Shown in pieces: positions 1 through 9,328 of a stretch of DNA of 64,000 bases; position 1 is the stretch's first letter; the number at the start of each line of letters is the position of its first letter. Position numbers and translations under genes: made by a program. The stretch comes from Hydrogenovibrio sp. JE_KL2. GTDB taxonomy: Bacteria; Pseudomonadota; Gammaproteobacteria; Thiomicrospirales; Thiomicrospiraceae. The notes under the pieces are model-generated. The model had not been told where the DNA came from and did not search any database. It worked only from the letters and a program-made list of their open reading frames with translations. Location: positions 620,001 to 684,000 of the forward strand of contig NZ_WBJR01000001.1 of the NCBI RefSeq assembly GCF_009296185.1, written 5' to 3'.

Positions 1-189
1 ATTTCGGTTGTTGGTCGAAACACCCAAGGTGTTAAATTGATCAATGTCGGTAAAGGTGAGTGGGTCGTTGGTCTAGCCGTGGTTGATGTCAATGATGAAA
101 TCGACGAGGAAGGTTTGGAAGAAGGGGAAGTAGAAGCTGTTTCATCCGAAACACCAATCTCTGACGACACACCCGAAAGTGAAGAATAA
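1..189 (+). CDS. gyrA: DNA gyrase subunit A, C-terminal end (partial)
   Basis: Only the last 62 codons are in the window; the gene begins upstream. The segment starts ISVVGRNTQGVKLINV, matching the last blade of the GyrA C-terminal beta-pinwheel, which wraps DNA for negative supercoiling. It ends in the acidic tail (rich in E, D and S) usual for gammaproteobacterial GyrA. A clear hairpin terminator follows 18 bp after the stop, separating it from serC. gyrA directly before serC is a common order in Pseudomonas-like gammaproteobacteria. Confidence 0.93.
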   Translation: MSVVGRNTQGVKLINVGKGEWVVGLAVVDVNDEIDEEGLEEGEVEAVSSETPISDDTPESEE

Positions 190-207
190 TTAAAAGACCA
201 CACCAAG

Positions 208-235
208 ACAGGCGCCGCATTAGCGCCTGTTTTTG
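208..235 (+). terminator. Rho-independent terminator after gyrA
   Basis: ACAGGCGC and GCGCCTGT form an 8-bp GC-rich stem around a 7-nt loop, followed by five T. It lies just downstream of the gyrA stop codon. Confidence 0.9.
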
Positions 236-311
236 GTTGTTGATATCCGAACGCTAACTTAATACGTTTACACTTCGCTATTCAAAATTTTTTATAGGAA
301 ACACGCAATAA

Positions 312-1376
312 ATGAGAGCATTTAACTTTAGCGCTGGGCCAGCGATGCTGCCAGAAGAGGTTATGAGAAAAGCGCAAACAGAGTTCTTGGATTGGAAGAA
401 TACTGGTATGTCGGTTATGGAAGTCAGCCATAGAAGCAAGGAATTTATGGAACTGGCACATAAAATGGAAGCCGATTTGCGTGAAGTGATGCATATTCCT
501 GACAACTACAAAGTCTTGTTTGTTCATGGTGGAGCCTCGCTACAGTTTACGGCGATTCCAATGAATTTGACGCAGGAGGGTGACACCGTTGATTACATCA
601 ATACCGGTGTCTGGTCTGCAAAAGCGATTAAGGAAGCGTCTCGTTATGTGAATGTCAATGAAGTGGCGACCTCTGAAACTTCTATTCCAAGTTTTGATGA
701 CATAAGTTTCAGTAAAGACGCCAAATACATTCATATTTGCCAGAATGAAACCATCACAGGGGTTGAATATCAATCACTACCGAAAACAGACAAGATTATT
801 GTTGCTGATTTCTCATCAACCATCTTATCGCGACCAATTAATGTTTCGGATTTCGGTGTTATTTACGCGGGCGCCCAAAAGAACATTGGGCCAGCCGGTT
901 TAGCGATCGTTATCGTTAGAGAAGATTTGATTGGTAATGCGCGCTCAGATACGCCAACATTGATGAATTGGCAGACCTATAACGATAACGAATCTATGTT
1001 TAACACACCATCCACTTATGCGTGGTATTTGGCCAGTCTTGTGTTTGAGTGGATCAAAGACCAAGGCGGTGTTGAGAAGATGGCTGAAATTAATCAGCGC
1101 AAAGCGAATAAGCTTTATGAGTTAGTTGATGCTTCTGACTTTTACTATAACGAAATCGAGCCTTCAGTACGTTCTTGGATGAACGTAACTTTTAAGCTTA
1201 AAAACCCAGACTTGGATACCTTGTTTTTGGAAGAATCCAAAAAGGCTGGCTTGTTAAGTCTGAAAGGGCATAAAGTTTACGGCGGTATGAGAGCGAGTAT
1301 CTACAACGCTATGCCTGAAGCTGGAATTGATGCGCTTGTAGCATTCATGAAAGATTTTGAAGAGAAACACGCGTAA
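312..1376 (+). CDS. serC: Phosphoserine aminotransferase SerC
   Basis: PLP-dependent class V aminotransferase, 354 aa (family about 360), converting 3-phosphohydroxypyruvate to phosphoserine for serine synthesis; the family also acts in pyridoxal phosphate synthesis. The N-terminus NFSAGPAMLPEEV and the segment GAQKNIGPAGLA (PLP lysine near residue 195) are diagnostic. The start is preceded by TAGGAA about 12 bp upstream. It is first in a long same-strand run through cmk, with 31 bp to pheA. Confidence 0.96.
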   Translation: MRAFNFSAGPAMLPEEVMRKAQTEFLDWKNTGMSVMEVSHRSKEFMELAHKMEADLREVMHIPDNYKVLFVHGGASLQFTAIPMNLTQEGDTVDYINTGVWSAKAIKEASRYVNVNEVATSETSIPSFDDISFSKDAKYIHICQNETITGVEYQSLPKTDKIIVADFSSTILSRPINVSDFGVIYAGAQKNIGPAGLAIVIVREDLIGNARSDTPTLMNWQTYNDNESMFNTPSTYAWYLASLVFEWIKDQGGVEKMAEINQRKANKLYELVDASDFYYNEIEPSVRSWMNVTFKLKNPDLDTLFLEESKKAGLLSLKGHKVYGGMRASIYNAMPEAGIDALVAFMKDFEEKHA

Positions 1377-1407
1377 CCCAGATTAAATAGAGAAACGAAT
1401 CGGATAT

Positions 1408-2511
1408 ATGGAAATTTCACAGGCAGAAAAGGAAAGACTACTCGAAATTCGCAATGAGATCGACTCAATCGATGCGGAAATCCAAACATTGATTGCCAGA
1501 CGTGCTGAATGTGCTCAACAGGTTGCACATGCCAAGACACAAGGCGGTCAGGTTGATGTGGTTTTTTATCGTCCTGAACGGGAAGCTCAAGTCTTGAGAG
1601 CTGTGAAAGAACACAATAAGAGTTTGATTTCTGACAATGAAATGATGCGCCTGTTTCGCGAAATCATGTCTGTATGTCTGGCGCTGGAACAGCCCATTAA
1701 AATCGCCTATTTAGGGCCTGAAGGAAGCTATTCTCACGCCAGTGTTATCAAGCAGTTTGGTGCGTCGGCGCATACCTTGGCGGTTTCTTCAATCGAAGAT
1801 GTGTTTTCTGCGGTAGAAAAAGGAGATGCCAACTATGGTTTGGTGCCTGTTGAAAATTCATCTGAAGGGGCGGTAAAACAAACACAACAAGCCTTGATGA
1901 AAACCTCTCTCAAGGTCACTGGTGAAATTGAGTTGGTGATTCATCATTGCATCATGTCTCAGAATGAGAAGCTGGAAAACATCAAAAAAGTCGTCGCCCA
2001 TGCGCAAGCCTTAGGGCAGTGTGAACACTGGTTGAAGAATAATATGCCTTGGGTCGAAATCGAGCCTGTTGCGTCAAACGCATTAGCGGCTCAAATGGCA
2101 AGTCAAGACGATACTCTAGGGGCAATTGCTTCGGAACAGGCGGCACAGCTTTATGGTTTACGCGTGCTGGAATCACACATTGAAGATAGCCATGAAAACA
2201 GTACAAAATTCTGGGCAATCGGTTCTGAAGAAACCGAGCCAAGCGGTGATGATAAGACCGCTATGATTGTTTCCATGTCAAATAAATCAGGCGCTTTGAT
2301 GGATGTGTTATCCAGCTTTGCCAGTCGAAAAATTTCTATGACACGCATTATTTCGGTACCCTCAACTGATACCAAGTGGGATTATTTATTCTTCATTGAT
2401 ATTTTGGGGCATAAAAAAGATGCTTCCGTTGCCGAGGCGCTTGAAGAGGTAAAACAAAAGACATCCTACTTCAAACTACTTGGATCTTTTCCTACTTCAC
2501 CATTCAGCTGA
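1408..2511 (+). CDS. pheA: Bifunctional chorismate mutase/prephenate dehydratase (P-protein)
   Basis: 367 aa with three domains: AroQ chorismate mutase (about 8-95), prephenate dehydratase (about 97-275; GPEGSYSHAS, PVENSSEGAV) and a C-terminal ACT domain (about 283-360). It makes phenylpyruvate from chorismate for phenylalanine. Two family motifs are altered. The dehydratase motif usually written TRF reads STKFW. The ACT segment usually carrying ESRP reads RIISVPS, although GAL of the GALV motif is kept. These changes bear on catalysis or phenylalanine feedback and are discussed in the findings. hisC follows after 18 bp. Confidence 0.95.
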   Translation: MEISQAEKERLLEIRNEIDSIDAEIQTLIARRAECAQQVAHAKTQGGQVDVVFYRPEREAQVLRAVKEHNKSLISDNEMMRLFREIMSVCLALEQPIKIAYLGPEGSYSHASVIKQFGASAHTLAVSSIEDVFSAVEKGDANYGLVPVENSSEGAVKQTQQALMKTSLKVTGEIELVIHHCIMSQNEKLENIKKVVAHAQALGQCEHWLKNNMPWVEIEPVASNALAAQMASQDDTLGAIASEQAAQLYGLRVLESHIEDSHENSTKFWAIGSEETEPSGDDKTAMIVSMSNKSGALMDVLSSFASRKISMTRIISVPSTDTKWDYLFFIDILGHKKDASVAEALEEVKQKTSYFKLLGSFPTSPFS

Positions 2512-2529
2512 TATTTGAGCTTATAAAAC

Positions 2530-3630
2530 ATGACAAAACTTTTCGAAAAGCTGTTACAACCACAAGTCGCAGGCATTCAAACTTACGTGCCTGGAAAGCC
2601 TATCTCTGAGCTTCAACGCGAATACAACCTTTCACGTGTTTCCAAACTTGCATCGAATGAAAACCCGTTGGGAGCCAGTCCAAAGGTATTGCAGGCTATT
2701 CGCGATCAATTGGTGGATATCGGGCGTTACCCAGATGGCAGTGCGTATTATCTGACGCATGAAATGGCAAAATTTCTGAACAGAGCGCCAGAGGAAGTTG
2801 CTTTTGGAAATGGTTCAAATGAAATGCTGGAGCTGGTAGCAAGACTTTTTGCTGGGCCAGGTGATGAAATCGTTTACTCGCAATATGCATTTGCCATTTA
2901 CGCTATCAGTGCACAGATAGTCGGAGCAACCGGCGTTGAAGTACCGGCGAAAGGGTGGGGGCATGATTTGCCCGCCATGTTGAAAGCAATTACGCCAAAA
3001 ACCAAGATTGTGTATCTGGCTAACCCAAATAATCCGACCGGAACCATGTTTTCCAAGGATGAATGGGAAGCTTTCATTTCAAAAGTACCCTCGGATGTTA
3101 TCGTGGTGCTTGACGAGGCTTATTTCGAGTATGTGAACGATTCAGCCTATGCAAACGGTTTGGATTATATCGATGACTATCCAAACTTATTGGTTTCAAG
3201 AACCTTTTCTAAAGCTTATGGGTTAGCGTCTTTGCGCTTAGGTTATTTGGTAGGGAACAAGGAGCTGATTGGCTATATCAACAAGCTTCGTGCACCGTTT
3301 AATGTTAACCACTATGCGCAAGTTGCTGCAGTAGCTGCGATTAAAGACCAGAGCTTTGTTAAAAAGACAGTGGACTTCAACTTGTCTGGTATGGCACAGT
3401 TTCTGGCTGTTTTTGACAAGCTAAACATTAATTACATTCCTTCTCATGGTAATTTCGTGTGTGCTTCCTTCGGTAAGAAAACCAGTGAAGTGAATCAGGA
3501 ATTGTTAAAAAAAGGCGTAATCACCAGGCCTTTAGCTGGGTACGCTATGCCTGAGTACCTACGTATATCTATTGGCAGCTCAAACGAGAACCAACACTTT
3601 ATCAGTGTTATTACCTCTCTGATGAAGTAG
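2530..3630 (+). CDS. hisC: Histidinol-phosphate/aromatic aminotransferase HisC-type
   Basis: 366-aa class I/II PLP aminotransferase. SNENPLGASP near the N-terminus, NPNNPTGT and SRTFSKAYGLASLRLGY (PLP lysine near residue 232) identify the HisC family. It lies between pheA and tyrA, the position of the second HisC paralogue (hisC2) in many gammaproteobacteria. It may therefore mainly transaminate phenylpyruvate and hydroxyphenylpyruvate (inference from context). The gap to tyrA is 6 bp, so the two are probably translated from one message. Confidence 0.92.
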   Translation: MTKLFEKLLQPQVAGIQTYVPGKPISELQREYNLSRVSKLASNENPLGASPKVLQAIRDQLVDIGRYPDGSAYYLTHEMAKFLNRAPEEVAFGNGSNEMLELVARLFAGPGDEIVYSQYAFAIYAISAQIVGATGVEVPAKGWGHDLPAMLKAITPKTKIVYLANPNNPTGTMFSKDEWEAFISKVPSDVIVVLDEAYFEYVNDSAYANGLDYIDDYPNLLVSRTFSKAYGLASLRLGYLVGNKELIGYINKLRAPFNVNHYAQVAAVAAIKDQSFVKKTVDFNLSGMAQFLAVFDKLNINYIPSHGNFVCASFGKKTSEVNQELLKKGVITRPLAGYAMPEYLRISIGSSNENQHFISVITSLMK

Positions 3631-3636
3631 CACGAA

Positions 3637-4524
3637 ATGATGAATATAAAAAAAATTACCATTATCGGCGTGGGCTTAATTGGAGGATCCTTTGCCAAAG
3701 GGTTGAAGGAAAGTTCAGAAAAGAACAACCTTGGTTACGAGATAACTGGCTATGAACCGAATGTCGATAATCTGAAGAAAGCCGTTGATTTAGGGGTTGT
3801 TGATCGCTACGAAGTAGAATTAGCAAATGCAGTTCAAGATGCGGATTTGATTCTTTTAGGTGTTCCGCTTGGTGCGATGGCGATGGTTTTGAACGAAATT
3901 CGCGCTAGTATCAAACCTAATGCAATTATTACGGATGTTGGCAGTGCCAAAATGTCGGTTATTTCAGCGGTCAAGGAAGCATTTGGTGAAGTGTTGCCAA
4001 ACTTTGTTGCCGGTCATCCAATTGCAGGAAAGGAGAAGAGTGGGGTAGAGGCAGCCTGTTCGGACTTGTTTATAGATCATAGGGTGGTGCTAACGCCGAC
4101 ACAGGAAACCTCTGCTGGAGCAATGGCAACCGTTAGAGCTTTGTGGGAAAGCTTGGGGGCTTGTATTACTGAGATGGCGCCTGAGTTTCATGATGAAGTT
4201 TTCGCCGCAACCAGCCACTTACCGCATTTATTGGCGTTTAGTTTGGTTGACTTACTTAACGAGCACGAAGAGCTGGGGAATGTTTTTCAATATACCGCTG
4301 GTGGATTCCGTGACTTTACCCGTATCGCTTCAAGTGATGCCACCATGTGGCGAGACATTTCACTCAGTAACGCTCAAGCGATTGTGAAGTGGCTTAGAAA
4401 CTACCAAGCAGAAATAGATAATTTAATCGGCTTAATCGAAGGGCAACAGTCTGACGCTTTATATGAGTTGTTTCATGACGCCAAGGTTGCTCGCGACAAA
4501 CATATTGTAAAAGACACGCTTTAA
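3637..4524 (+). CDS. tyrA: Prephenate (arogenate) dehydrogenase TyrA
   Basis: 295 aa, monofunctional (no chorismate mutase domain). The N-terminal Rossmann motif IIGVGLIGGSFAKGL binds NAD(P). GHPIAGKEKSG and TSHLPHL are conserved in prephenate dehydrogenases. It oxidatively decarboxylates prephenate towards tyrosine. The start is ATGATG; either Met could be used. It sits between hisC and aroA in the aromatic cluster. Confidence 0.95.
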   Translation: MMNIKKITIIGVGLIGGSFAKGLKESSEKNNLGYEITGYEPNVDNLKKAVDLGVVDRYEVELANAVQDADLILLGVPLGAMAMVLNEIRASIKPNAIITDVGSAKMSVISAVKEAFGEVLPNFVAGHPIAGKEKSGVEAACSDLFIDHRVVLTPTQETSAGAMATVRALWESLGACITEMAPEFHDEVFAATSHLPHLLAFSLVDLLNEHEELGNVFQYTAGGFRDFTRIASSDATMWRDISLSNAQAIVKWLRNYQAEIDNLIGLIEGQQSDALYELFHDAKVARDKHIVKDTL

Positions 4525-4580
4525 AGTCAGCAGTCGAATGATTTACACAAAATTTTCATAGATTAGGGTTTTAAAAAGTA

Positions 4581-5927
4581 ATGGCTAAAAATGTACAGTT
4601 TCATGTCAAACCTGGAGGGGTTTTAAAGGGGCGTATTCGTGTTCCTGGCGACAAGTCGGTATCGCATAGAAGTATTATGCTTGGGTCAATAGCAGAAGGA
4701 ACAACCCGTGTAACCGGGTTTCTGGAAGGTGAAGACAGTTTGGCCACCTTGCAGGCATTTAAAGATATGGGTGTCCAAATTGAAGGCCCTGATCAAGGAA
4801 ATGTCACTATCCATGGTGTGGGTTTACGTGGGCTGAAAAAACCATCAAATCCTTTGGATATGGGGAACTCAGGAACCGCTATGAGATTGATGGCAGGGAT
4901 TCTTGCAGGACAAGACTTTGAGTGTACTTTGATTGGTGATGCTTCTTTATCCAAACGTCCTATGAAACGTGTGACCCAACCGCTTGGCGAAATGGGCGCT
5001 GATATTGACACAGCAGAAGGTGGCATGCCTCCTTTACATCTCAAGCCTACTAAAACAGGTTTAAGCGCTATTGATTACACACTACCGATGGCTAGTGCTC
5101 AGGTTAAGTCTTGTGTATTGCTTGCCGGTCTTTATGCCAATGGAACGACCTCTGTCGTTGAGCCTGCACCGACTCGCGATCACACGGAACGTATGTTGAA
5201 AGGTTTTGGTTACGATGTGAAAACCCATAAGCTTGATAGTATGCAAACTCGTGTTGAGCTAACGGGTGGTGGTGCATTAAAGGCTATGGATATTGACGTG
5301 CCTTCAGATATCTCTTCTGCAGCATTCTTTATGGTAGCAGCCGCCATCGCACCGGAAGCAGACTTGGTGATTGAACATGTCGGTATCAATCCGACAAGAA
5401 CTGGTGTTATAGATATTCTAAAGCTGATGGGCGCAGATATTACTTTGGAAAATGAATCTACGGTTGGCGGTGAGCCTGTTGCAGATATTCATGTGAAGTC
5501 TTCTAAATTAAAAGGAATCGAGATTCCAGAAGCCTTGGTTCCACTTGCGATTGATGAGTTTCCAGTGTTGTTCGTAGCAGCCTCTGCCGCAGAAGGACGA
5601 ACGGTTTTGACAGGTGCTGAAGAGTTACGAGTCAAAGAGTCTGATCGTATCCAAGTGATGGCGGATGCATTAATTGCGGTTGGTATTGATGCGCAACCGA
5701 CACCTGATGGAATGGTGATTAATGGCGGGCAACAAAAACGCCAGGTTGGGGGTATCAACAGTCATCACGACCATAGAATCTCAATGGCAATGACTGTTGC
5801 CGGATTGAATGCTGTAGACGATATTGTGATTGACGATTGCGCTAACGTGAATACATCATTCCCGACATTTGTCCAATTAGTTAATCATATCGGAATGACA
5901 GTAAATGTCGTTAAGGAAGGGGTGTGA
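4581..5927 (+). CDS. aroA: 3-phosphoshikimate 1-carboxyvinyltransferase (EPSP synthase)
   Basis: 448 aa, catalysing the sixth shikimate step (shikimate 3-phosphate plus PEP to EPSP). Family motifs are GDKSVSHRSIML (residues about 23-34), the LDMGNSGTAMRLM glycine/serine motif, RVKESDRIQVMA and HDHRISMA. The stop codon TGA overlaps the cmk ATG by one base (TGATG), indicating translational coupling. The coding sequence contains a copy of the dispersed repeat core at 5741-5750, read as codons for RQVGG. Confidence 0.97.
   Translation: MAKNVQFHVKPGGVLKGRIRVPGDKSVSHRSIMLGSIAEGTTRVTGFLEGEDSLATLQAFKDMGVQIEGPDQGNVTIHGVGLRGLKKPSNPLDMGNSGTAMRLMAGILAGQDFECTLIGDASLSKRPMKRVTQPLGEMGADIDTAEGGMPPLHLKPTKTGLSAIDYTLPMASAQVKSCVLLAGLYANGTTSVVEPAPTRDHTERMLKGFGYDVKTHKLDSMQTRVELTGGGALKAMDIDVPSDISSAAFFMVAAAIAPEADLVIEHVGINPTRTGVIDILKLMGADITLENESTVGGEPVADIHVKSSKLKGIEIPEALVPLAIDEFPVLFVAASAAEGRTVLTGAEELRVKESDRIQVMADALIAVGIDAQPTPDGMVINGGQQKRQVGGINSHHDHRISMAMTVAGLNAVDDIVIDDCANVNTSFPTFVQLVNHIGMTVNVVKEGV
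5733..5750 (+). repeat. Dispersed repeat copy 1 (inside aroA)
   Basis: Exact core CCAGGTTGGG at 5741-5750 with a degenerate A-rich left part (CAAAAACG). It lies within aroA, read in frame as CAG-GTT-GGG. Confidence 0.6.
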
Positions 5928-6592
5928 TGTTATCTCCAGTAGTCGCAATTGATGGCCCTAGTGGCGTAGGTAAAGGTACGCTGGCGCAGTGGCTTTGTTG
6001 TAAAACCGGGTTTCACTTGTTGGACAGTGGCGCTATTTATCGCGCACTGGCTTATGGCGTGTCTAAAGAAGGTGTTGATATTGCCGACGTTGACAGCTTG
6101 GTGAAATTGGCGGAATCTCTTCCGGTTGAGTTTAAGGCAACCAGTATTATTTATGCAGGTGAAGACGTGACGTCAACTATTCGCACGGAAGAGGTTGCCG
6201 CAGTTGCATCGAAAGTGGCCGCAATTCCTGAAGTTAGACAGTCATTATTGAAGCGTCAAAAAGATTTTGCACAGGCACCAGGTTTGATCGCTGATGGACG
6301 AGATATGGGAACGGTTGTTTTCCCAAATGCCAATGTTAAGTTGTTTTTAACTGCTTCCGCAGAAGAAAGAGCAAAAAGACGTGTTAACCAGTTGAAAAAT
6401 CAAGGGGTTAGTGCTAACATTGCGCAAATTACTCAGGACATCATGGAAAGAGATGAAAGAGATCGAACTCGAAGCTCTTCTCCTCTGATCCCTGCAGACG
6501 ATGCTTTGATTATTGATACGACGAGTTTAACGATTCAAGAAGTATGCGATAAAGCACAAAGCGCGTTAGTTGAAGCAGGAATTGATTTCTGA
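5927..6592 (+). CDS. cmk: Cytidylate kinase
   Basis: 221 aa. It phosphorylates CMP/dCMP to the diphosphate with ATP. The P-loop is GPSGVGKGT near the N-terminus; LLDSGAIYRALA, DGRDMGTVVFP and RDERDRTRSSSPL are typical Cmk motifs. I take ATG 5927 as the start because AAGGAAGGGG lies at the right distance (5912-5921); GTG 5924 is possible but too close to it. The gene is coupled to aroA and followed by a terminator, so rpsA is transcribed separately. Confidence 0.95.
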   Translation: MLSPVVAIDGPSGVGKGTLAQWLCCKTGFHLLDSGAIYRALAYGVSKEGVDIADVDSLVKLAESLPVEFKATSIIYAGEDVTSTIRTEEVAAVASKVAAIPEVRQSLLKRQKDFAQAPGLIADGRDMGTVVFPNANVKLFLTASAEERAKRRVNQLKNQGVSANIAQITQDIMERDERDRTRSSSPLIPADDALIIDTTSLTIQEVCDKAQSALVEAGIDF

Positions 6593-6629
6593 TAAATCTA
6601 CGTAACTTATTGTTATGTAAAAAGAATTT

Positions 6630-6668
6630 AATCTTTATTCGTTTTTTCGAATAAAGATTTTTGTTTTT
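6630..6668 (+). terminator. Rho-independent terminator after cmk
   Basis: AATCTTTATTCG (6630-6641) pairs perfectly with CGAATAAAGATT (6648-6659), followed by a T-rich run. It separates the aromatic/cmk operon from rpsA. Confidence 0.85.
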
Positions 6669-6718
6669 GTAGTGATTTAAAACTACAGAGCGATTCAGTC
6701 AGACGTTTGGGAGTCTGA
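6669..6718 (+). promoter_or_regulatory. rpsA leader hairpins, probable S1 autoregulation site
   Basis: Two hairpins lie upstream of rpsA: GTAGT/ACTAC (6669-6673 with 6682-6686) and TCAGAC/GTCTGA (6699-6704 with 6713-6718), the second with GGGA in its loop. The bases before the rpsA ATG contain no good Shine-Dalgarno sequence. In E. coli, rpsA also lacks a strong SD and uses leader hairpins with GGA loops for S1-dependent initiation and autorepression. Equivalence here is an inference from these shared traits. Confidence 0.5.
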
Positions 6719-6800
6719 TATTTAATTAACTGACCCGATTATTTCTTTTACATCCCAATCAAGAGATATAAACGGCTTTTTAAAATTTTGGTATAACCCC

Positions 6801-8474
6801 ATGAGTGAATTATCTTTCGCTGAATTATTTGAACAGTCTTTACAAGAAGACAAATTCCAAACTGGTTCCCTAATCCTAGGGACTGTAGTAGCAATCGACA
6901 AAGAAGCTGTTTTAGTCGATGCTGGTATGAAATCTGAATCTGCTATTCCTAAAGCACAATTTGAAAACGCTAACGGCGAACTAGAAGTTGCTGTTGGTGA
7001 TCAAGTTGAAGTGTACTTAGAAACGCTAGAAGACGGCTTTGGTGAGACGCGTTTGTCTCGTGAAAAAGCTAAGCGTGCTAAGACTTGGGATCGTTTGGAA
7101 ACTGCTCTTGAAAATAACGAAACTGTTGTGGGTCTTGTTACCGGTAAAGTTAAAGGTGGCTTAACAGTTGACGTTGAAGGTGTTCGTGGTTTCTTGCCTG
7201 GTTCACTTGTGGACGTTCGTCCGATTCGCGACTTTGGCTTCCTTGAAGGTAAAGAGATCGAACTTAAACTTGTTAAACTAGATCGTAAGCGTAACAACGT
7301 TGTTGTTTCTCGTCGTGCTGTGATTGAAGCTGAAAACTCTGTAGAAAGAGAAGCGCTTCTTGCAAACATGGAAGAAGGTTCTACGCTTAAAGGTATCGTT
7401 AAAAACCTTACTGACTACGGTGCGTTTATCGACCTTGGTGGTATTGACGGTCTACTTCACATTACTGATATGGCTTGGCGTCGTGTTAACCATCCATCAG
7501 AAGTTATCCAAGTGGGTGATGAGATTGAAGTTAAAGTTCTTAAGTTCGACAAAGACAAGAACCGTGTTTCTCTAGGTATGAAACAACTTCAAGAAGATCC
7601 TTGGGCTGATATGGTTGCTCGTTACCCAATCGGTGCGGAAATCATGGGGAAAGTTGCCAATATTACTGATTACGGCGCATTCATCGAAATCGAAGATGGT
7701 ATTGAAGGTTTGGTTCACACTTCTGAGTTGGATTGGACTAACCGTAACATCCACCCATCGAAAGTTGTTCACCTAGGACAAGAAGTTAAAGTTAAGATTT
7801 TGGATGTTGACCAAGAGCGTCGTCGTATTTCATTGTCTATCAAGCAATGTACGGTTAACCCATGGGAAGCATTCTCTGCGACGCATGCTAAAGGTGACAA
7901 AATCTCTGGTAGCATCAAATCTATTACTGACTTTGGTATCTTCATCGGTCTAGATGGTAACATCGATGGTTTGGTTCACTTGACAGACATTTCTTGGTCT
8001 CAACCAGGTGAAGAAGCTGTTCGTGACTTCAAAAAAGGTGATGAACTAGAAACTGTTATCCTTTCAATCGATCCAGAGCGTGAAAGAATCTCTCTAGGCC
8101 TTAAGCAACTTGAACAAGATCCTTTCGGTGAATTCGTTGCTGAAAACGGTAAAAACAGCATCGTAACGGGTACTGTTAAGTCTGTTGATGAAAAAGGTGC
8201 TGTTATTGATCTAGCTGATGACGTTGAAGGTTATTTGCGAGCTTCTGAACTTGCTGAAGATACTCGTGATGCAAGCTCAGTTCTTAAAGTTGGTGATACT
8301 GTCGAAGCGAAAGTGATGAATGTCGATCGCAAAAACCGTACGCTTTCTCTTTCTGTAAAAGAAAAAGAAGCGCAGGAAGAAGCGAATGCGATTAAAGACT
8401 ATTCAGCATCACAACCGCAAGCAGCAAGCACTATCGGTGACTTGCTAAAAGGTCAGCTTTCTACTGACGAGTAA
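6801..8474 (+). CDS. rpsA: 30S ribosomal protein S1
   Basis: 557 aa, the length of gammaproteobacterial S1, with six S1 RNA-binding OB-fold repeats at about residues 20-90, 105-171, 190-260, 275-347, 362-434 and 449-518. Repeated phrases such as [20 protein letters not shown] and [10 protein letters not shown] mark the four central repeats. S1 holds mRNA on the 30S subunit. There is no strong SD before the ATG. Codon use is strongly biased, as expected for a highly expressed gene. ihfB follows, as in most gammaproteobacteria. Confidence 0.97.
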   Translation: MSELSFAELFEQSLQEDKFQTGSLILGTVVAIDKEAVLVDAGMKSESAIPKAQFENANGELEVAVGDQVEVYLETLEDGFGETRLSREKAKRAKTWDRLETALENNETVVGLVTGKVKGGLTVDVEGVRGFLPGSLVDVRPIRDFGFLEGKEIELKLVKLDRKRNNVVVSRRAVIEAENSVEREALLANMEEGSTLKGIVKNLTDYGAFIDLGGIDGLLHITDMAWRRVNHPSEVIQVGDEIEVKVLKFDKDKNRVSLGMKQLQEDPWADMVARYPIGAEIMGKVANITDYGAFIEIEDGIEGLVHTSELDWTNRNIHPSKVVHLGQEVKVKILDVDQERRRISLSIKQCTVNPWEAFSATHAKGDKISGSIKSITDFGIFIGLDGNIDGLVHLTDISWSQPGEEAVRDFKKGDELETVILSIDPERERISLGLKQLEQDPFGEFVAENGKNSIVTGTVKSVDEKGAVIDLADDVEGYLRASELAEDTRDASSVLKVGDTVEAKVMNVDRKNRTLSLSVKEKEAQEEANAIKDYSASQPQAASTIGDLLKGQLSTDE

Positions 8475-8608
8475 AATGCAACAAGCTGCTCTATCTCTTC
8501 TTGTTTAAGAAATGGAGCAGTGCCTAGTCTTAATAGACTTATGGGGGATGGATATCCCATTTTACTCTTAAGTAATTAAGAGACTTTTTACAGAAAGAGA
8601 CAGTAAAA

Positions 8609-8914
8609 ATGACTAAGTCAGAATTGATCGAATTGATTGCTAGACGTCAAACTCAATTTAGTCAAAAAGACGTTGAGTTAGCGGTGAATCAAATTATTGA
8701 CTCTATGATAGAAAGCCTATCAGAGGGGGATAGAATCGAGATTCGCGGCTTTGGAAGTTTTAGTCTTCATCATCGGCAAGCTCGTGTTGGGAGAAATCCT
8801 AAAACCGGTGAGAATGTTGAGTTGGGAGAAAAGAGGGTTCCTCATTTCAAACCTGGAAAGACTTTAAGAGATGAGGTCGACGAATCCAAGGATATGTACG
8901 ACATTATTTCTTAA
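8609..8914 (+). CDS. ihfB: Integration host factor subunit beta
   Basis: 101 aa HU/IHF family. [13 protein letters not shown] at the N-terminus, the [13 protein letters not shown] arm base and [24 protein letters not shown], the DNA-clamping beta arm with its intercalating proline, fit IHF-beta. It bends DNA as a heterodimer with IHF-alpha (not in the window). The gene is preceded by an AAAGAGA-type SD and followed by a strong terminator at 8945. Confidence 0.95.
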   Translation: MTKSELIELIARRQTQFSQKDVELAVNQIIDSMIESLSEGDRIEIRGFGSFSLHHRQARVGRNPKTGENVELGEKRVPHFKPGKTLRDEVDESKDMYDIIS

Positions 8915-8944
8915 CGATAAAAACTCACATTCTAATTTTCCAAA

Positions 8945-8981
8945 GGGGTACAATATTTTAAAAAATTGTACCCCTTTTTTT
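8945..8981 (+). terminator. Strong terminator between ihfB and lapA, ending at the lapA start codon
   Basis: GGGGTACAAT (8945-8954) pairs with ATTGTACCCC (8965-8974), followed by seven T (8975-8981). The next base is the A of the lapA ATG. This leaves no room for an SD upstream of lapA other than the hairpin itself. Confidence 0.9.
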
Positions 8982-9314
8982 ATGTTCAAAGCATTCTCAA
9001 TCATTATCACTATCCTGTTTTTGGCCTTCGGAATATTTCTAGGTGTTCTGAATCCGGGCAATGTTAAATTTGATTTAATTTTTCAGCAAATTGATATCCC
9101 GTTATCCATTCTGTTAGCGATTACGTTTTCTATAGGCATGTTATTGTCTGGCATTTATTTCACGTTTATTTTACTGAGCAAGCAGTGGCAATTAAGAAAA
9201 GCCAATAAGCAAAATACAAAGCTATCCGGTGAGATAGTCCAGCTTCAGAAGCAGATTGCTGACTATGAGAATTCCAAAGAGATTGAAGCTAAGAACGAAA
9301 TTGCAAACTTGTAA
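8982..9314 (+). CDS. lapA: LapA-family inner membrane protein
   Basis: 110 aa with two hydrophobic segments (about 4-22 and 40-63), the conserved NPGNVKFD between them, and a C-terminal coiled coil (about 68-105). This is the LapA (DUF1049, YciS) layout, a partner of LapB in control of lipopolysaccharide synthesis in E. coli. I chose ATG 8982 because the conserved domain begins there; the reading frame runs further upstream into ihfB. No SD is present, and a terminator hairpin abuts the start codon. The usual neighbour lapB is not next; pyrF follows after 14 bp. Confidence 0.85.
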   Translation: MFKAFSIIITILFLAFGIFLGVLNPGNVKFDLIFQQIDIPLSILLAITFSIGMLLSGIYFTFILLSKQWQLRKANKQNTKLSGEIVQLQKQIADYENSKEIEAKNEIANL

Positions 9315-9328
9315 GTAAAGAGAGATAT

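Noticed and set aside
240-311. Possible serC promoter TTTACA-17-TTTTAT
   Set aside because: Transcription would start only about 10 bp before the ATG and the -10 is poor; not supported.
7001-7369. 122-codon antisense frame inside rpsA
   Set aside because: A shadow of the biased rpsA codons; low-complexity Ser/Thr/Arg translation and no start signal.
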